Source: Verrucomicrobia bacterium S94
Lineage (GTDB): Bacteria > Verrucomicrobiota > Kiritimatiellia > Kiritimatiellales > Pontiellaceae
Assembly: GCA_004299845.1 (NCBI GenBank)
Contig: CP036201.1
Span: 124,001 to 188,000 of the forward strand
Direction: 5' to 3'
DNA length: 64,000 nt
This document shows positions 47,230-55,608 of the stretch, piece after piece (positions within the stretch are counted from its first letter, which is position 1; each line of letters starts with the position of its first letter). A program made the position numbers and the translations under genes. The notes under the pieces were generated by a model. It did no database searches. It had not been told where the DNA came from and worked only from the letters and a program-made list of their open reading frames with translations.

Positions 47230-48176
47230 AGAACACGTTTTCATGGTCGTTCAGTGCGGCGGAGGATTTCGAGCAGTGCCGCCGCCGGCGCTACTGGAGT
47301 AAATATGCCATGTGGGGCGGTTGGGCGCGGAATGCGACCGAGGAGCAGAAGACGGCATACCGACTGAATAAAATGGATAACCGCTGGGGATTGATGGGAC
47401 AGGCCGCGGAAAATGCCATTATGTGGGTGCTCCGTCAGCATCAGGCCGGCAGAAGTGTTTCCGTTGAGGAGGCCTGGAAAACCATCGCACGGCCTTTTAT
47501 GACTAAAAAATGGAATGAATCGCTGGAGGGGAACTGGCGCTCAAATCCGAAACAGTTCTGCTGTCTGCGGGATCATTATTACGGAAAGCTTTCCGGCGAA
47601 GAGGAAAAAGAGGCCAAGCGCGTTCTGGCCGCCCAGATTCAGAACTGCATTAAAAACTTTATCGAACGGGTTCTTCCCAGAATCGGAACCGTTAAGCCGC
47701 AGCAGGAATTCCGAATTGCGACACCGGAAACCGGCGGCGATGTAGAGCATTTTATTTATGAAGGGGTGAAAATCTATTCGATCCCGGATTATGCCTACAG
47801 AGTGAACGATGAAGTGCATATTCATGACTGGAAAGCAGGAAAAGTTAAAACCGATCAGCACAGGCTCCAGCTTTCGCTCTATGCGTTATGGGCGATGGTG
47901 AAATACGGTGCGCAACTGGATAAAATTTTTCTCTACGTCGAATACCTCAATGAAGGGCAGGTGCTGCCGTTCCAGATTACGGATGCAGAGCTTGAAGAAA
48001 CAAAACTGCTGATGAGTGATTCCGTGGGAGCCATGACCGAATATCTGGTGGATGGAGACCGCGAAAAAAATGAACCGCTTCCTAAAGAGGAGTGGGAGCT
48101 GACCTTCGATCCGGCCAACTGCGGCATGTGCGATTTCTATGAGCTCTGCGAACCGGAACTGGATGAAATGGAGTGA
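47217..48176 (+). CDS. PD-(D/E)XK nuclease-superfamily protein with Fe-S cysteines (RecB/Cas4-like)
   Basis: 319 residues from TTG 47217, where GGAGG at about 47205-47210 with a short spacer makes the start convincing. The nuclease core is QEF (E164), IPDYAYRV (D191) and HDWKAGK (D204, K206). Cysteines C21 and C302, C305, C311 (CGMCDFYELC) give the four-Cys Fe-S arrangement seen in Cas4 and AddB. No CRISPR array or cas genes are nearby, so a repair or housekeeping role is more likely. It overlaps the PPTase gene by 13 bases. Confidence 0.83.
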   Translation: MGQLKNTFSWSFSAAEDFEQCRRRRYWSKYAMWGGWARNATEEQKTAYRLNKMDNRWGLMGQAAENAIMWVLRQHQAGRSVSVEEAWKTIARPFMTKKWNESLEGNWRSNPKQFCCLRDHYYGKLSGEEEKEAKRVLAAQIQNCIKNFIERVLPRIGTVKPQQEFRIATPETGGDVEHFIYEGVKIYSIPDYAYRVNDEVHIHDWKAGKVKTDQHRLQLSLYALWAMVKYGAQLDKIFLYVEYLNEGQVLPFQITDAELEETKLLMSDSVGAMTEYLVDGDREKNEPLPKEEWELTFDPANCGMCDFYELCEPELDEME

Positions 48177-48302
48177 CCGCAAGATACACAGCATATGCGA
48201 AAGGAAAGCATTCCGGCGTATAGAAATATCACTTTGTCCGGTCTGATTTCCGGGTTTTGAGCGTCTTTCTGGATAGGGATTCATTTTTTAACATTTTCCC
48301 AT

Positions 48303-48328
48303 TGACCGGATCAGAGGTTCTCTATAGA
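48303..48328 (+). promoter_or_regulatory. Probable tRNA-Arg promoter
   Basis: TTGACC (from 48302) and TATAGA (48323-48328) are separated by about 15 bases and stand about 40 bases before the tRNA. The spacing is short for sigma-70, so the call is tentative. Confidence 0.4.
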
Positions 48329-48366
48329 TTCCCCACTTCTTTCGCATGAAAGACCGCTTTTAAAGC

Positions 48367-48443
48367 GCACCCGTAGCTCAATTGGATAGAGCACCTGACT
48401 ACGAATCAGGAGGTTTCAGGTTCGACTCCTGACGGGTGCGCCA
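48367..48443 (+). tRNA. tRNA-Arg (anticodon ACG)
   Basis: A 77-base cloverleaf: acceptor GCACCCG pairs with CGGGTGC, the anticodon loop CTACGAA carries ACG, and the T-loop is GGTTCGACTCC. G is the discriminator and CCA is encoded. The ACG anticodon is normally deaminated to ICG and reads CGN codons. Confidence 0.95.
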
Positions 48444-48629
48444 TTTTTTTGTCCGGACCCTTTTCAGCAACTTCTTGTCCTTTATTTCGGTATTACGACA
48501 GAACGCCTGCCGTCCTTTGCTCCGCGGATTTGATTCCCTTCTTTTCGATATCCAATGTTTCAGCACTGTCTCTCAGGGGCTGAATCTGCCGGTTGGAAAA
48601 TCGTGCTTGGATTCCTGAGTGTATGAATA

Positions 48630-48773
48630 ATACCATTTACTACAACATTCCGGTCTTAACGATAGCGTTATTCCGCGCAGAGAGCGCGGAGCCATTTATG
48701 ACTGAATTTCTTTGCGTCCTCAGCGCCTCTGCGAGAGATCAAATTTATACCGGATAGTTTTAACGTTTGGTAT
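48630..48773. repeat. MITE-like dispersed repeat, copy I
   Basis: A 144-base non-coding unit with imperfect terminal inverted repeats (ATACCA...TCCGGT at one end, its approximate complement ending TGGTAT at the other). A second copy is at 63493-63644, about 85% alike by eye. The inside contains a GCGTCCTCAGCGCCTCTGCG stretch typical of dispersed elements. Confidence 0.8.
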
Positions 48774-48852
48774 AAGGGAAGACGGTTTCGATTTGTTGTT
48801 TTCGATCTGTGCCGCCGAAATCGCCGCGAAACTGTTTGGGGAGCGTGTGGAA

Positions 48853-48883
48853 TAAAAAAGGGCGCCCCTTACGGAGCGCCCTG
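48853..48883 (-). terminator. Rho-independent terminator of hcp
   Basis: Stem AGGGCGC (48859-48865) pairs with GCGCCCT (48876-48882). On the minus strand it is followed by a T-run (complement of AATAAAAAA), about 30 bases beyond the hcp stop. Confidence 0.85.
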
Positions 48884-48915
48884 GTATTCCCTGTGTTAGT
48901 CCCCACTAACCCTGT

Positions 48916-50517
48916 TCAGGCACCGAGACACTGTTTCATGTCTTCTTCGACGGTGGTTACCGGTGCGATGTTGAAGGTGTCGACGAGCACCTGCAGCACG
49001 GTCGGTGTGATAAAGGCCGGCAAGGAGGGACCGACTTTGATATCTTTGATGCCGAGGTGCAGCAGGGTGAGCAGAATGCAGATGGCTTTCTGTTCGTACC
49101 ACGAAAGAATCATAGAGAGCGGCAGATCGTTTACATCGCATTCAAAGGCATTGGCCAGAGCGACTGCAACCTGAATGGCGGAATAGGCATCGTTGCACTG
49201 TCCCATGTCGAGCAGCCGCGGAATGCCGCCGATGTCGCCGAAGTCGAGTTTGTTAAAGCGGAACTTACCGCAGGCGAGCGTCAGGATGGCGCAATCGTCC
49301 GGAACGGCTTCCGCAAACTCGGTATAGTAGTTTCGGCCCGGTTTGGCACCGTCGCAGCCGCCGATAAGGAAGAAGTGTTTGAGGGCACCGCTTTTGACCG
49401 CGTCAATCACCTGCGGGGCAACGCCGAGCACGGCATTATGTCCGAATCCGGTGAGTATGGTTTTTTCTTCTTCGGTTTCTGCGAAGCCATCGGCCGCAAG
49501 GGCGGCTTCGATGACCGGGGAGAAATCTTTATCGTCACCGATGTGCTCCACATCCGGCCACTGAACGAGTCCGGTGGTGAAGATGCGGGCCTTATAGTTT
49601 TCTTTCGGTTTCTGAATGCAGTTGGTGGTCATCAGAATCGCGCCGGGAAAGGCTTCGAATTCTTTGCGCTGGTCCTGCCAGGCTCCGCCGTAATTACCGA
49701 CAAGGTGGCTGTATTTTTTCAGCTCCGGATAGCCGTGGCACGGAAGCATTTCACCATGGGTGTAAATATTGATGCCTTTGCCTTCGGTCTGTTTGAGCAG
49801 CATTTCCAGATCTTTCAGATCGTGACCGGAAACGAGAATGGCTTTGCCCTTTACCGGAGTAATGCGAACCGGGGTGGGAACGGGATGCCCGTAGGTTTCC
49901 GTGTTGGCTCCGTCGAGCAGACCCATTACGGTCAGATTGACCTCGCCGGTTTTCAGTGCGAGTGCAACCAGCTCGTCAACGGTCGGTTCCGGGTTCAGAA
50001 GAAAGGCCATGGCTTCGTGGAAGAACGCGAAAACAGAATCATCTTCTTTTCCGAGGACGAAGGCGTGGTCGGCGTAGGCGGCGGTACCTTTTAATCCGTA
50101 GAGAATCAGTTCCTGCAGACCGGTTACATCGGGGCCGAGGGTGTTCATTCGGCTTTCAATGCCGATTTTTTCCCCCATGGAAATCAGTTCATCGATATTG
50201 TTCGGCATTTCGCCATCACATTCGACACCCATTTCTTTTCCGAGCTGAAAACCGCGGGAGATGATGCCGGCGATATCGGCCGGATCAAAGTTTACATTGG
50301 TCACTGTGGTGAAAAGGCCCTGCATGACAAAGAGGTCGGCGTCGCGGGTGGATTTTCCTTCCTGGCGCAGCGCATGGGCTTTTTGGGAAATCTTTTTGCA
50401 GACTTCAATCAGCAGATCCTGAAGGGCTGCGGTTTCCGGGTCTTTTCCGCATACGCCGAAGGCGGTGCAGCCGGTGGCCTGACTGGTTTGTTCACATTGG
50501 TAACAGAACATGCTCAT
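48916..50517 (-). CDS. hcp: Hybrid-cluster protein / hydroxylamine reductase
   Basis: 533 residues from ATG at 50517 with an AAGGAGAT ribosome site; upstream codons lack one. Cysteines C5, C8, C17 and C23 (MSMFCYQCEQ...GCTAFGVCG) bind the N-terminal [4Fe-4S] cluster in the class I spacing. The later hybrid-cluster regions carry ILVSGHDLKDLEMLLKQTEGKGINIYTHGEMLP, LIGGCDGAKPGRNYYTEFA and TLACGKFRFNKLDFGDIGGIPRLLDMGQCNDAYSA. Hcp acts on NO or hydroxylamine. A probable FNR/HcpR box is 75 bases upstream. Confidence 0.96.
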   Translation of the reverse strand: MSMFCYQCEQTSQATGCTAFGVCGKDPETAALQDLLIEVCKKISQKAHALRQEGKSTRDADLFVMQGLFTTVTNVNFDPADIAGIISRGFQLGKEMGVECDGEMPNNIDELISMGEKIGIESRMNTLGPDVTGLQELILYGLKGTAAYADHAFVLGKEDDSVFAFFHEAMAFLLNPEPTVDELVALALKTGEVNLTVMGLLDGANTETYGHPVPTPVRITPVKGKAILVSGHDLKDLEMLLKQTEGKGINIYTHGEMLPCHGYPELKKYSHLVGNYGGAWQDQRKEFEAFPGAILMTTNCIQKPKENYKARIFTTGLVQWPDVEHIGDDKDFSPVIEAALAADGFAETEEEKTILTGFGHNAVLGVAPQVIDAVKSGALKHFFLIGGCDGAKPGRNYYTEFAEAVPDDCAILTLACGKFRFNKLDFGDIGGIPRLLDMGQCNDAYSAIQVAVALANAFECDVNDLPLSMILSWYEQKAICILLTLLHLGIKDIKVGPSLPAFITPTVLQVLVDTFNIAPVTTVEEDMKQCLGA

Positions 50518-50590
50518 CTTTATCTCCTTGGTTCTTGGCTCGTTTATTTTCAAATGATGCGGCCATTATTCTCGGAATGAGGAAACTTTC

Positions 50591-50606
50591 CTTGATGCAC
50601 GTCAAG
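50591..50606. promoter_or_regulatory. FNR/HcpR-type operator upstream of hcp
   Basis: CTTGATGCACGTCAAG is a palindrome that contains TTGATGCACGTCAA, one mismatch from the FNR half-site layout TTGAT-N4-ATCAA and close to the HcpR layout TTGAC-N4-GTCAA. It lies 74-89 bases before the hcp start, where Crp/Fnr-family regulators activate hcp in many anaerobes. Confidence 0.65.
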
Positions 50607-50629
50607 AAGCGGAAAATTTTGTAAAACCG

Positions 50630-50657
50630 TTGACGGAACTGCGCGGATACGTATACT
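50630..50657 (+). promoter_or_regulatory. Sigma-70 promoter of tRNA-Phe
   Basis: TTGACG (50630-50635) and TATACT (50652-50657) are separated by 16 bases and end 18 bases ahead of the tRNA. A near-consensus promoter. Confidence 0.75.
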
Positions 50658-50675
50658 GCGCACTCTTGTTTTCAA

Positions 50676-50751
50676 GGCGAGATAGCTCAGTCGGTAGAGC
50701 AGGGGATTGAAAATCCCCGTGTCCCCAGTTCGATTCTGGGTCTCGCCACCA
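50676..50751 (+). tRNA. tRNA-Phe (anticodon GAA)
   Basis: A 76-base cloverleaf: acceptor GGCGAGA pairs with TCTCGCC, the anticodon stem GGGGA with TCCCC encloses a TTGAAAA loop, and the T-loop is AGTTCGATTCT. ACCA is encoded at the 3' end. Confidence 0.96.
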
Positions 50752-50756
50752 TTTTA

Positions 50757-50791
50757 AACCTCCGGCTTTTAACGGGCCGGAGGTTTTTTGT
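50757..50791 (+). terminator. Rho-independent terminator after tRNA-Phe
   Basis: AACCTCCGGC pairs with GCCGGAGGTT and is followed by TTTTT. It may also stop the opposing minus-strand transcript of the S4-domain gene. Confidence 0.85.
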
Positions 50792-50824
50792 TTTCTGTCA
50801 GGTGCGGTGGACTAGGCGGATTCT

Positions 50825-51040
50825 TTAAAGGGCTCCGTCGACAACGTCGATGGTGACTCCTTCGAATTCGACGGTCTGTCCGGCACGGATTTTACAGCGT
50901 TTCCGGGTTTCTAGTTCGCCGTCTACCGTGACCAGTCCCTGAGCCACAACTTCTTTGCCTTCGCCGCCGGACATGACCACGTTAGCGGCTTTGAGGAGTT
51001 TGCAGAGTTCGATGTACTCGTCTTTAAGCGTAAATTCCAT
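50825..51040 (-). CDS. S4-domain RNA-binding protein (YbcJ-like)
   Basis: 71 residues: MEFTLKDEYIELCKLLKAANVVMSGGEGKEVVAQGLVTVDGELETRKRCKIRAGQTVEFEG is a stand-alone S4 RNA-binding fold of the YbcJ/RlbA type, of usual length. It is thought to act in RNA or ribosome-associated processes. It precedes the hypothetical 86-residue gene in the same orientation by two bases. Confidence 0.82.
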   Translation of the reverse strand: MEFTLKDEYIELCKLLKAANVVMSGGEGKEVVAQGLVTVDGELETRKRCKIRAGQTVEFEGVTIDVVDGAL

Positions 51041-51042
51041 GG

Positions 51043-51303
51043 CTATTCTCCCCGGGCTTTATCGCGCAGCTTTTTAACCAGTTCCAGGCGGTGATAGGGC
51101 AGACGTCTGCGGTGGTAGAGCACATCGACTTTTTCCACGATATTATCCCAGTCTTCCAGGGTAGGCGGAGTGTCGTAGTCCCAGGTTTCCTCGTCGGAAC
51201 GCTTGGTCTGCCACTTCATCAGTGTTTTCCCGGGGAAGGTTATGCGGACTTTACGTTTAACCCGGTTCTCAAGTTTTTCCGTCCATTCAATATCGGCTTT
51301 CAT
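51043..51303 (-). CDS. Small uncharacterised protein, 86 residues
   Basis: From ATG at 51303 with AAAGAG upstream. The protein is charged (MKADIEWTEKLENRVKRKVRITFPGKTLMKWQTK...) with no signal or membrane segment. No known family recognised. The close fit of start and stop with the S4 gene suggests co-transcription. Confidence 0.55.
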   Translation of the reverse strand: MKADIEWTEKLENRVKRKVRITFPGKTLMKWQTKRSDEETWDYDTPPTLEDWDNIVEKVDVLYHRRRLPYHRLELVKKLRDKARGE

Positions 51304-51314
51304 AGGCACTCTTT

Positions 51315-51548
51315 CTATTTCGGATAGAACCAGCGGCTGGCCGTTCCGGCAATCAGACAGATACCCGCGATTACCGTGCCTATGAGCGGGAAAATCATGC
51401 GCTGCTGTCGCATTGTGACGTCGATCTCGGCCTGCGTTCCCAGGACAAAGTAAAGACTCCACGAAATGGTCAATGAGATGACGGCCACCCACCAGAGGAG
51501 GGCTTTGGGTTGAAATGGATTTTTATGTTTCATCATTAGAGAAGGCAT
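51315..51548 (-). CDS. Small membrane protein, 2 membrane segments
   Basis: Up to 77 residues; starts at 51548, 51536 or 51533 cannot be told apart because none has a good ribosome site. Two hydrophobic stretches (LLWWVAVISLTISWSLYFVLG and IFPLIGTVIAGICLIAGTAS) are joined by a charged TQAEIDVTMRQQRM loop. Function unknown; it lies after the Bat operon. Confidence 0.5.
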   Translation of the reverse strand: MPSLMMKHKNPFQPKALLWWVAVISLTISWSLYFVLGTQAEIDVTMRQQRMIFPLIGTVIAGICLIAGTASRWFYPK

Positions 51549-51571
51549 TAACTACTTTGGTTGCTTCTATA

Positions 51572-52303
51572 TCAAGGAGAAACCATATCAATATAGTCCT
51601 GTTTCAGCCAGCCGCGCTTCCCGTCATATTCCACCTCAATCCAGCCGGGGCCATGCGAACTCCGCTGCTTAACCAATGCGGCCATCGGCAGCTTGAAGTG
51701 AGCCGTCGAACCTTCTACGGGACTGAAGAGTGCGGTGGCCTCTTTATTCGTTACTACCCATTCCGGATGGAGCCGAAGGTCGTTCCAGTGCCGCCAGCCC
51801 ATAAAAGACGCCGCCAGAATAAAGAGGGGAAGAAACAGAAACTTCAGTGTCTGCCGCCGGCCTTTTCGGACAAACAGCAATACCAGTAGACCGGCGCAGA
51901 GCAGCAGATAGCCCCCTGTTCCGGTTATGATCCACTCCTGCATGGAAAGGGATGAAAAAAAACGATCGATGAAGGAGGGTATGGTTTCAGCTGCGCCTGC
52001 GGCATTCAATGCAAAGTGCAGGTTGGCCTGAATATCAGGATCGCGCGGCAGGTCATATGAGGCTTTCCGGTAATGCAGTACGGCATTGGGCAGTTCGCTG
52101 TTTTTAAAACAGGCATTGCCCAGATTATAATGAATCTCCGGGTTGTCGAAACCATCAGCAATCATTTTTTCATAAAGCATGGCGGCCTCGCCGTAGCGGC
52201 CGTCGTCATAAGCCGCCTGAGCCCGGTTGAACAGATCCTCCTGGGCGTATGCAGCCGTGAAAATCAGTAAAACAGCAGCGAGGGTGTACAGAAAACGGAT
52301 CAT
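51572..52303 (-). CDS. batE: BatE-like TPR and SH3 protein
   Basis: 243 residues. A signal peptide (MIRFLYTLAAVLLIFTAAYAQ), TPR motifs (AQAAYDDGRYGEAAMLYEKMIADGFDNPEIHYNLGNACFKNSELPNAVLHYRKA), two membrane helices and a C-terminal SH3-type domain (VTNKEATALFSPVEGSTAHFKL...GWIEVEYDGKRGWL) match BatE. It ends the Bat operon and overlaps BatD by four bases. The system acts in the periplasm and supports aerotolerance or envelope stress in Bacteroides; its exact role is unsettled. Confidence 0.8.
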   Translation of the reverse strand: MIRFLYTLAAVLLIFTAAYAQEDLFNRAQAAYDDGRYGEAAMLYEKMIADGFDNPEIHYNLGNACFKNSELPNAVLHYRKASYDLPRDPDIQANLHFALNAAGAAETIPSFIDRFFSSLSMQEWIITGTGGYLLLCAGLLVLLFVRKGRRQTLKFLFLPLFILAASFMGWRHWNDLRLHPEWVVTNKEATALFSPVEGSTAHFKLPMAALVKQRSSHGPGWIEVEYDGKRGWLKQDYIDMVSP

Positions 52304-54065
52304 AGCTTCACCCTTTCACATTTTTTAAGAAGGGCGGTAAGGTCACGCAGAAGGGCTTTCATTTCCTCTCTGGAGGATGCTTCCGGCCGGATGCCGTACC
52401 GCCGCTGTTCAATCGTATTGAAAACGGAGCTGATGCTTTCCTTCTCCTCCGGGAAGGAGTCTTCCACATACCGGACTGAAACTTCTCCGGGGGCCAGATT
52501 CAGCCGGTGTCCGAAATAGTCCACCAATGCATTCCAAAGTGCTTCATAAAAAGCGGCGGCATCATTTTTCCGCATGGCCTGTTCCGCCATCTGAATCTGT
52601 TTGCGGGCGGCACCGGGAGCTTTCTGGCGGCGGGCCAGTGCCACATTGTTACGGAGCCGGCTGCGGTGTGCGCTGATCAGGCCGCCCAGAAGCAGGATCG
52701 CCAGAGGCAGAGCGGTGAGGACCCGGAACAGGGTGGTTTTATACCAGAAGGTATCTGTTGTTTTTTTCCAGTGCTTCGGCATGGGTTTCAGATAAATAAT
52801 ATCGCGACCGAGCACTTTGGTTTCCTGCTGTGCCAGGTGAGGGGTGGTGGCGATGACCTGAGCAGTCTGCTGCGGTGCCGGTTCAACAGTGACCGGGAAC
52901 GGACCTTTGGTGATGGTACGGAAATCCGTTGTTGTGGTGTTGAAATAGGAAAATTCAATTTTCGGGACTTCGGTCACGGCATCCGACTTTGGAATCAGTA
53001 CCTGTTCGAAACGGACTTCATGCTCTGACTCCGCCGGAACACTGCGCACTTCATAGAGTTTGTAGTCCGGGCTTTCCGGAATCTTCGGGGGGTAATCTGG
53101 GTTAGATTCCCCCGTCCGCGGATCCGCATTTTCACCGTGATGGGCTCGCCGGCCTTCACGTGATCCGGACCGACTTCCACATTGAAATCAAACAAACCGA
53201 CACCGCCGGTAAAGCTATCGGGTCTTCCGGCCATGGGAACCGGTTTGACTTCCACGTCGAGTTTGTTGCAGTCGAGAATAAATCTGCGGGTTTCCTGACG
53301 ACCGAACAAATCTCCGAAAAACGGATCGCCCAGATACGAGCGACGGTTCTGACGGGGGATGACCACATTCAACTGCACCTGAGGCTGGAAGGTGAACGTG
53401 CCGGCGGTCAGTGTTTTTACCCGCGCTTTGACGGTGTATACGTTGAAAATATTGCCCTTTTTCTGTTCGCGTCCGCGGTTGATAACCTCCCACTCGATTT
53501 CGCCGTCGAGGCCCTGGTCGGGCGTGCCGCCGACAATATTGAACCCGCCGACTGTCTGGACGCCATCTTTGATATAGACTTTCAGGGTCAGGTCGAAAGG
53601 TTCATTCACATGCGGTGCTTCGCGGTCCGCTGTAATCTCCGAAAACATGATTTCGGAGATTTCCTTTGCTTTTTCATCATCCTCCGATTTTATGACTTTC
53701 AGTTTTGCGGAAAGCGTTTTTTCGCCGCCCTTGAATTTTACGGTGACCGGTCCAATGGTGAAGTCGCCCACTTTTTCCGGAGTAACCAGATAGGAATGGG
53801 TTACCGTTGTGGTCGTTTTGAAATTGATCATTTCCATGCGCCGCGAAGGGCCCTGATATTGAATGTTGAGGCCCTCCACTTCCGGAATGTCGATGGCTGT
53901 TCCGTCGGTATCTTTGTACTCCACTTTGAGAATGGCCCGGTCGAGCAGGCTGATCAGTTCGGGTTCTATGGTCATTTTGACGTCGGCGGCAAAACCCGAA
54001 AAAGCCATTAGAAAAAGCCCAATGACCGGCAGTATGATTTTCAGATTTCGAATGCACGTGCTCAA
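52300..54065 (-). CDS. batD: BatD family protein (one frameshift)
   Basis: Two frames join at the G6 run 53087-53092: one extra base turns TPRRFRK into TPPKIPESPDYKLYEV and continues as RSVPAESEHEV. The restored protein is about 588 residues. It begins most plausibly at TTG 54065 (AGGAG eight bases upstream), with signal peptide ILPVIGLFLMAFSGFAA, then several beta-sandwich domains (typical DUF11/Oxygen-tolerance repeats: VKMTIEPELISLLDRAILKVEY, EITADREAPHVNEPFDLTLKVYI) and a C-terminal membrane helix (TALPLAILLLGGLISA). Part of the Bat complex with VWA partners. Confidence 0.78.
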
Positions 54066-54076
54066 GTTACTTGCTC

Positions 54077-54658
54077 CTACCAATCCTTATCCACCTTGAC
54101 CGGAGCCCCCATGATGGGCTGCAGCATCAGGCGTTTGGTTTCCTCATCCTGCTTCATGGCATCCATTAGGCGTTCGGCTTCGTCCTGGCTCATTTCCTCG
54201 GCCCGGGGTGGTTCCTGCTGAGGCTGCTGGTTTTGATCCTGCGGTTGCTCCGGTTCCGGTTGCTCCGGTTCCGGTTTGTCCTGATTCCGGTCGTTCTGAT
54301 TTTGATCCTGCTGATTCTGATCGTTTTGTTGATCCTGATTTTGCTGGTCGTCGTTCTGATTCTGATCCTGCTGGTCCTTGTTCTGGTCCTGATTCCGGTT
54401 CTGATCGGAATTCTGGTCCTGATTCTGTTCCTGCTGTTTATCCAGCAGTTCTTTCAGGCGCAGCAGTTTTCCGTTGTCAGGGAACAGGGCGAGGCCGGAG
54501 TATACCAGATTGCTTGCGCCGGCTGTATCGCCATGAATATACATGCTGGCGGCCGGATGAAAATAGGTGTTGTCAATATTCTCCTCCGGCATTTCCGCCT
54601 CCTGAGCGAAGACCGGAACTGTGAGTGCAAGTATCGCTATGGAAATCAGCTTCATCAT
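54077..54658 (-). CDS. Secreted DQN-rich low-complexity protein of the Bat operon (BatC-tail-like)
   Basis: 193 residues: signal peptide (MMKLISIAILALTVPVFAQ), a short TPR-like helical part (about 35-70), then about 80 residues made almost only of Q, N, D and a few E/P/K in imperfect DQNQ-type units. The end (LMLQPIMGAPVKVDKDW) is non-repetitive. The start overlaps the TPR gene's stop. BatC proteins often end in such Q/N-rich regions, so this may be a split BatC. Confidence 0.7.
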   Translation of the reverse strand: MMKLISIAILALTVPVFAQEAEMPEENIDNTYFHPAASMYIHGDTAGASNLVYSGLALFPDNGKLLRLKELLDKQQEQNQDQNSDQNRNQDQNKDQQDQNQNDDQQNQDQQNDQNQQDQNQNDRNQDKPEPEQPEPEQPQDQNQQPQQEPPRAEEMSQDEAERLMDAMKQDEETKRLMLQPIMGAPVKVDKDW

Positions 54659-55608
54659 TGCGCCATGTTGGTTGTCGGAAACAGATCCTGAATAATCTTC
54701 AGGACTTCCTGATTTTTCTGGATGGTCTCTTCATATTTTTTCTTCAGATCAGGTTTGATATCGAACGCATATTTTCGCTCATCCGTCTCGGTTGTCAACC
54801 GCTTCGCGGCCAGTATGTACTGATAATCCGAAATATATTTAAGCGCGACATCCAGATCAATCTCCGCGGCCTCGACCGCCAGCGCCAGCATTTCGAGCCG
54901 GTCATTCACCTTCGGCAGATACTGCAGCGCTTCCGGATGATTCGGGTCCACATTTTTAAGAATATGTTCAAACTGCTTTTTCGCCAGCTGATAGTTTTGC
55001 TGTGCATCTTTGGCTTTGAATTGGGGCAAAAGTTCCTCTGCCTGATCAAAATACCAGCGGCCGAGGTTGTACTCCAAATTGCCCCACAGTGTATGAGCCC
55101 GCTCAAAATTCTGTTTGGCCTCCAGATGATCCGGCTGCAGCAGAATCGCTTTTTCAAACATATCCATGGCCTGAAAGGCCAGTTCTATGGCCAGACTGAT
55201 TTCCTCGGTTTTTGTGAGTGCGGTTGTGCGGGCGAGCAACGCATTGCCCCGGTTGAAGTAGGCCTTGAACTGGAGCTCCAGATCGGTCGTGCGGAGTGCT
55301 TCGTTAAATGCATCCGATGCGGCTTCATAGTCGCCGGCGCGATAGTGTGCATTGCCGAGGTTGTAGTTTCCAATGTCCGGAAATTCCAGCACTGTTTTTT
55401 CCAGATGTTCTATGGCATTCGTATAGTTGCCGCTTTTGTATGCTTTCAGTCCCTTGCGCATCGAAGAACGCGGTGTATCCTCGGCTTTAACAGAGAAAGC
55501 GGAGATGAGCAGAAGGAGTAAAACCACCGATTGAATCGATAGGCGGGAACGTCCTGAGTGCCTGGCCGGCCACCGGTACGCTGAAATCTTCAATGATGAA
55601 AAGTTCAT
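54655..55608 (-). CDS. batC: Secreted/anchored TPR protein (BatC-like)
   Basis: 317 residues from ATG at 55608, where GGAG is nine bases upstream and ATGA overlaps the BatB stop; an in-frame ATG at 55623 also exists. A membrane anchor (SVVLLLLLISAFSVKAE) leads several TPR motifs: AYKSGNYTNAIEHLEKTVLEFPDIGNYNLGNAHYRAGDYEAASDAFNEAL, LELQFKAYFNRGNALL, FEKAILLQPDHLEAKQNFERA. Provides protein scaffolding in the periplasm. The C-terminal helical part is less clear. Confidence 0.75.
   Translation of the reverse strand: MNFSSLKISAYRWPARHSGRSRLSIQSVVLLLLLISAFSVKAEDTPRSSMRKGLKAYKSGNYTNAIEHLEKTVLEFPDIGNYNLGNAHYRAGDYEAASDAFNEALRTTDLELQFKAYFNRGNALLARTTALTKTEEISLAIELAFQAMDMFEKAILLQPDHLEAKQNFERAHTLWGNLEYNLGRWYFDQAEELLPQFKAKDAQQNYQLAKKQFEHILKNVDPNHPEALQYLPKVNDRLEMLALAVEAAEIDLDVALKYISDYQYILAAKRLTTETDERKYAFDIKPDLKKKYEETIQKNQEVLKIIQDLFPTTNMAQ

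Larger units (their letters stand above)
48444..48915. other. Intergenic region after tRNA-Arg with a MITE-like repeat and a terminator
   Basis: No gene is supported. It holds the 144-base repeat at 48630-48773 and the hcp terminator at about 48853-48883. The rest shows no conserved feature that I can see. Confidence 0.6.
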
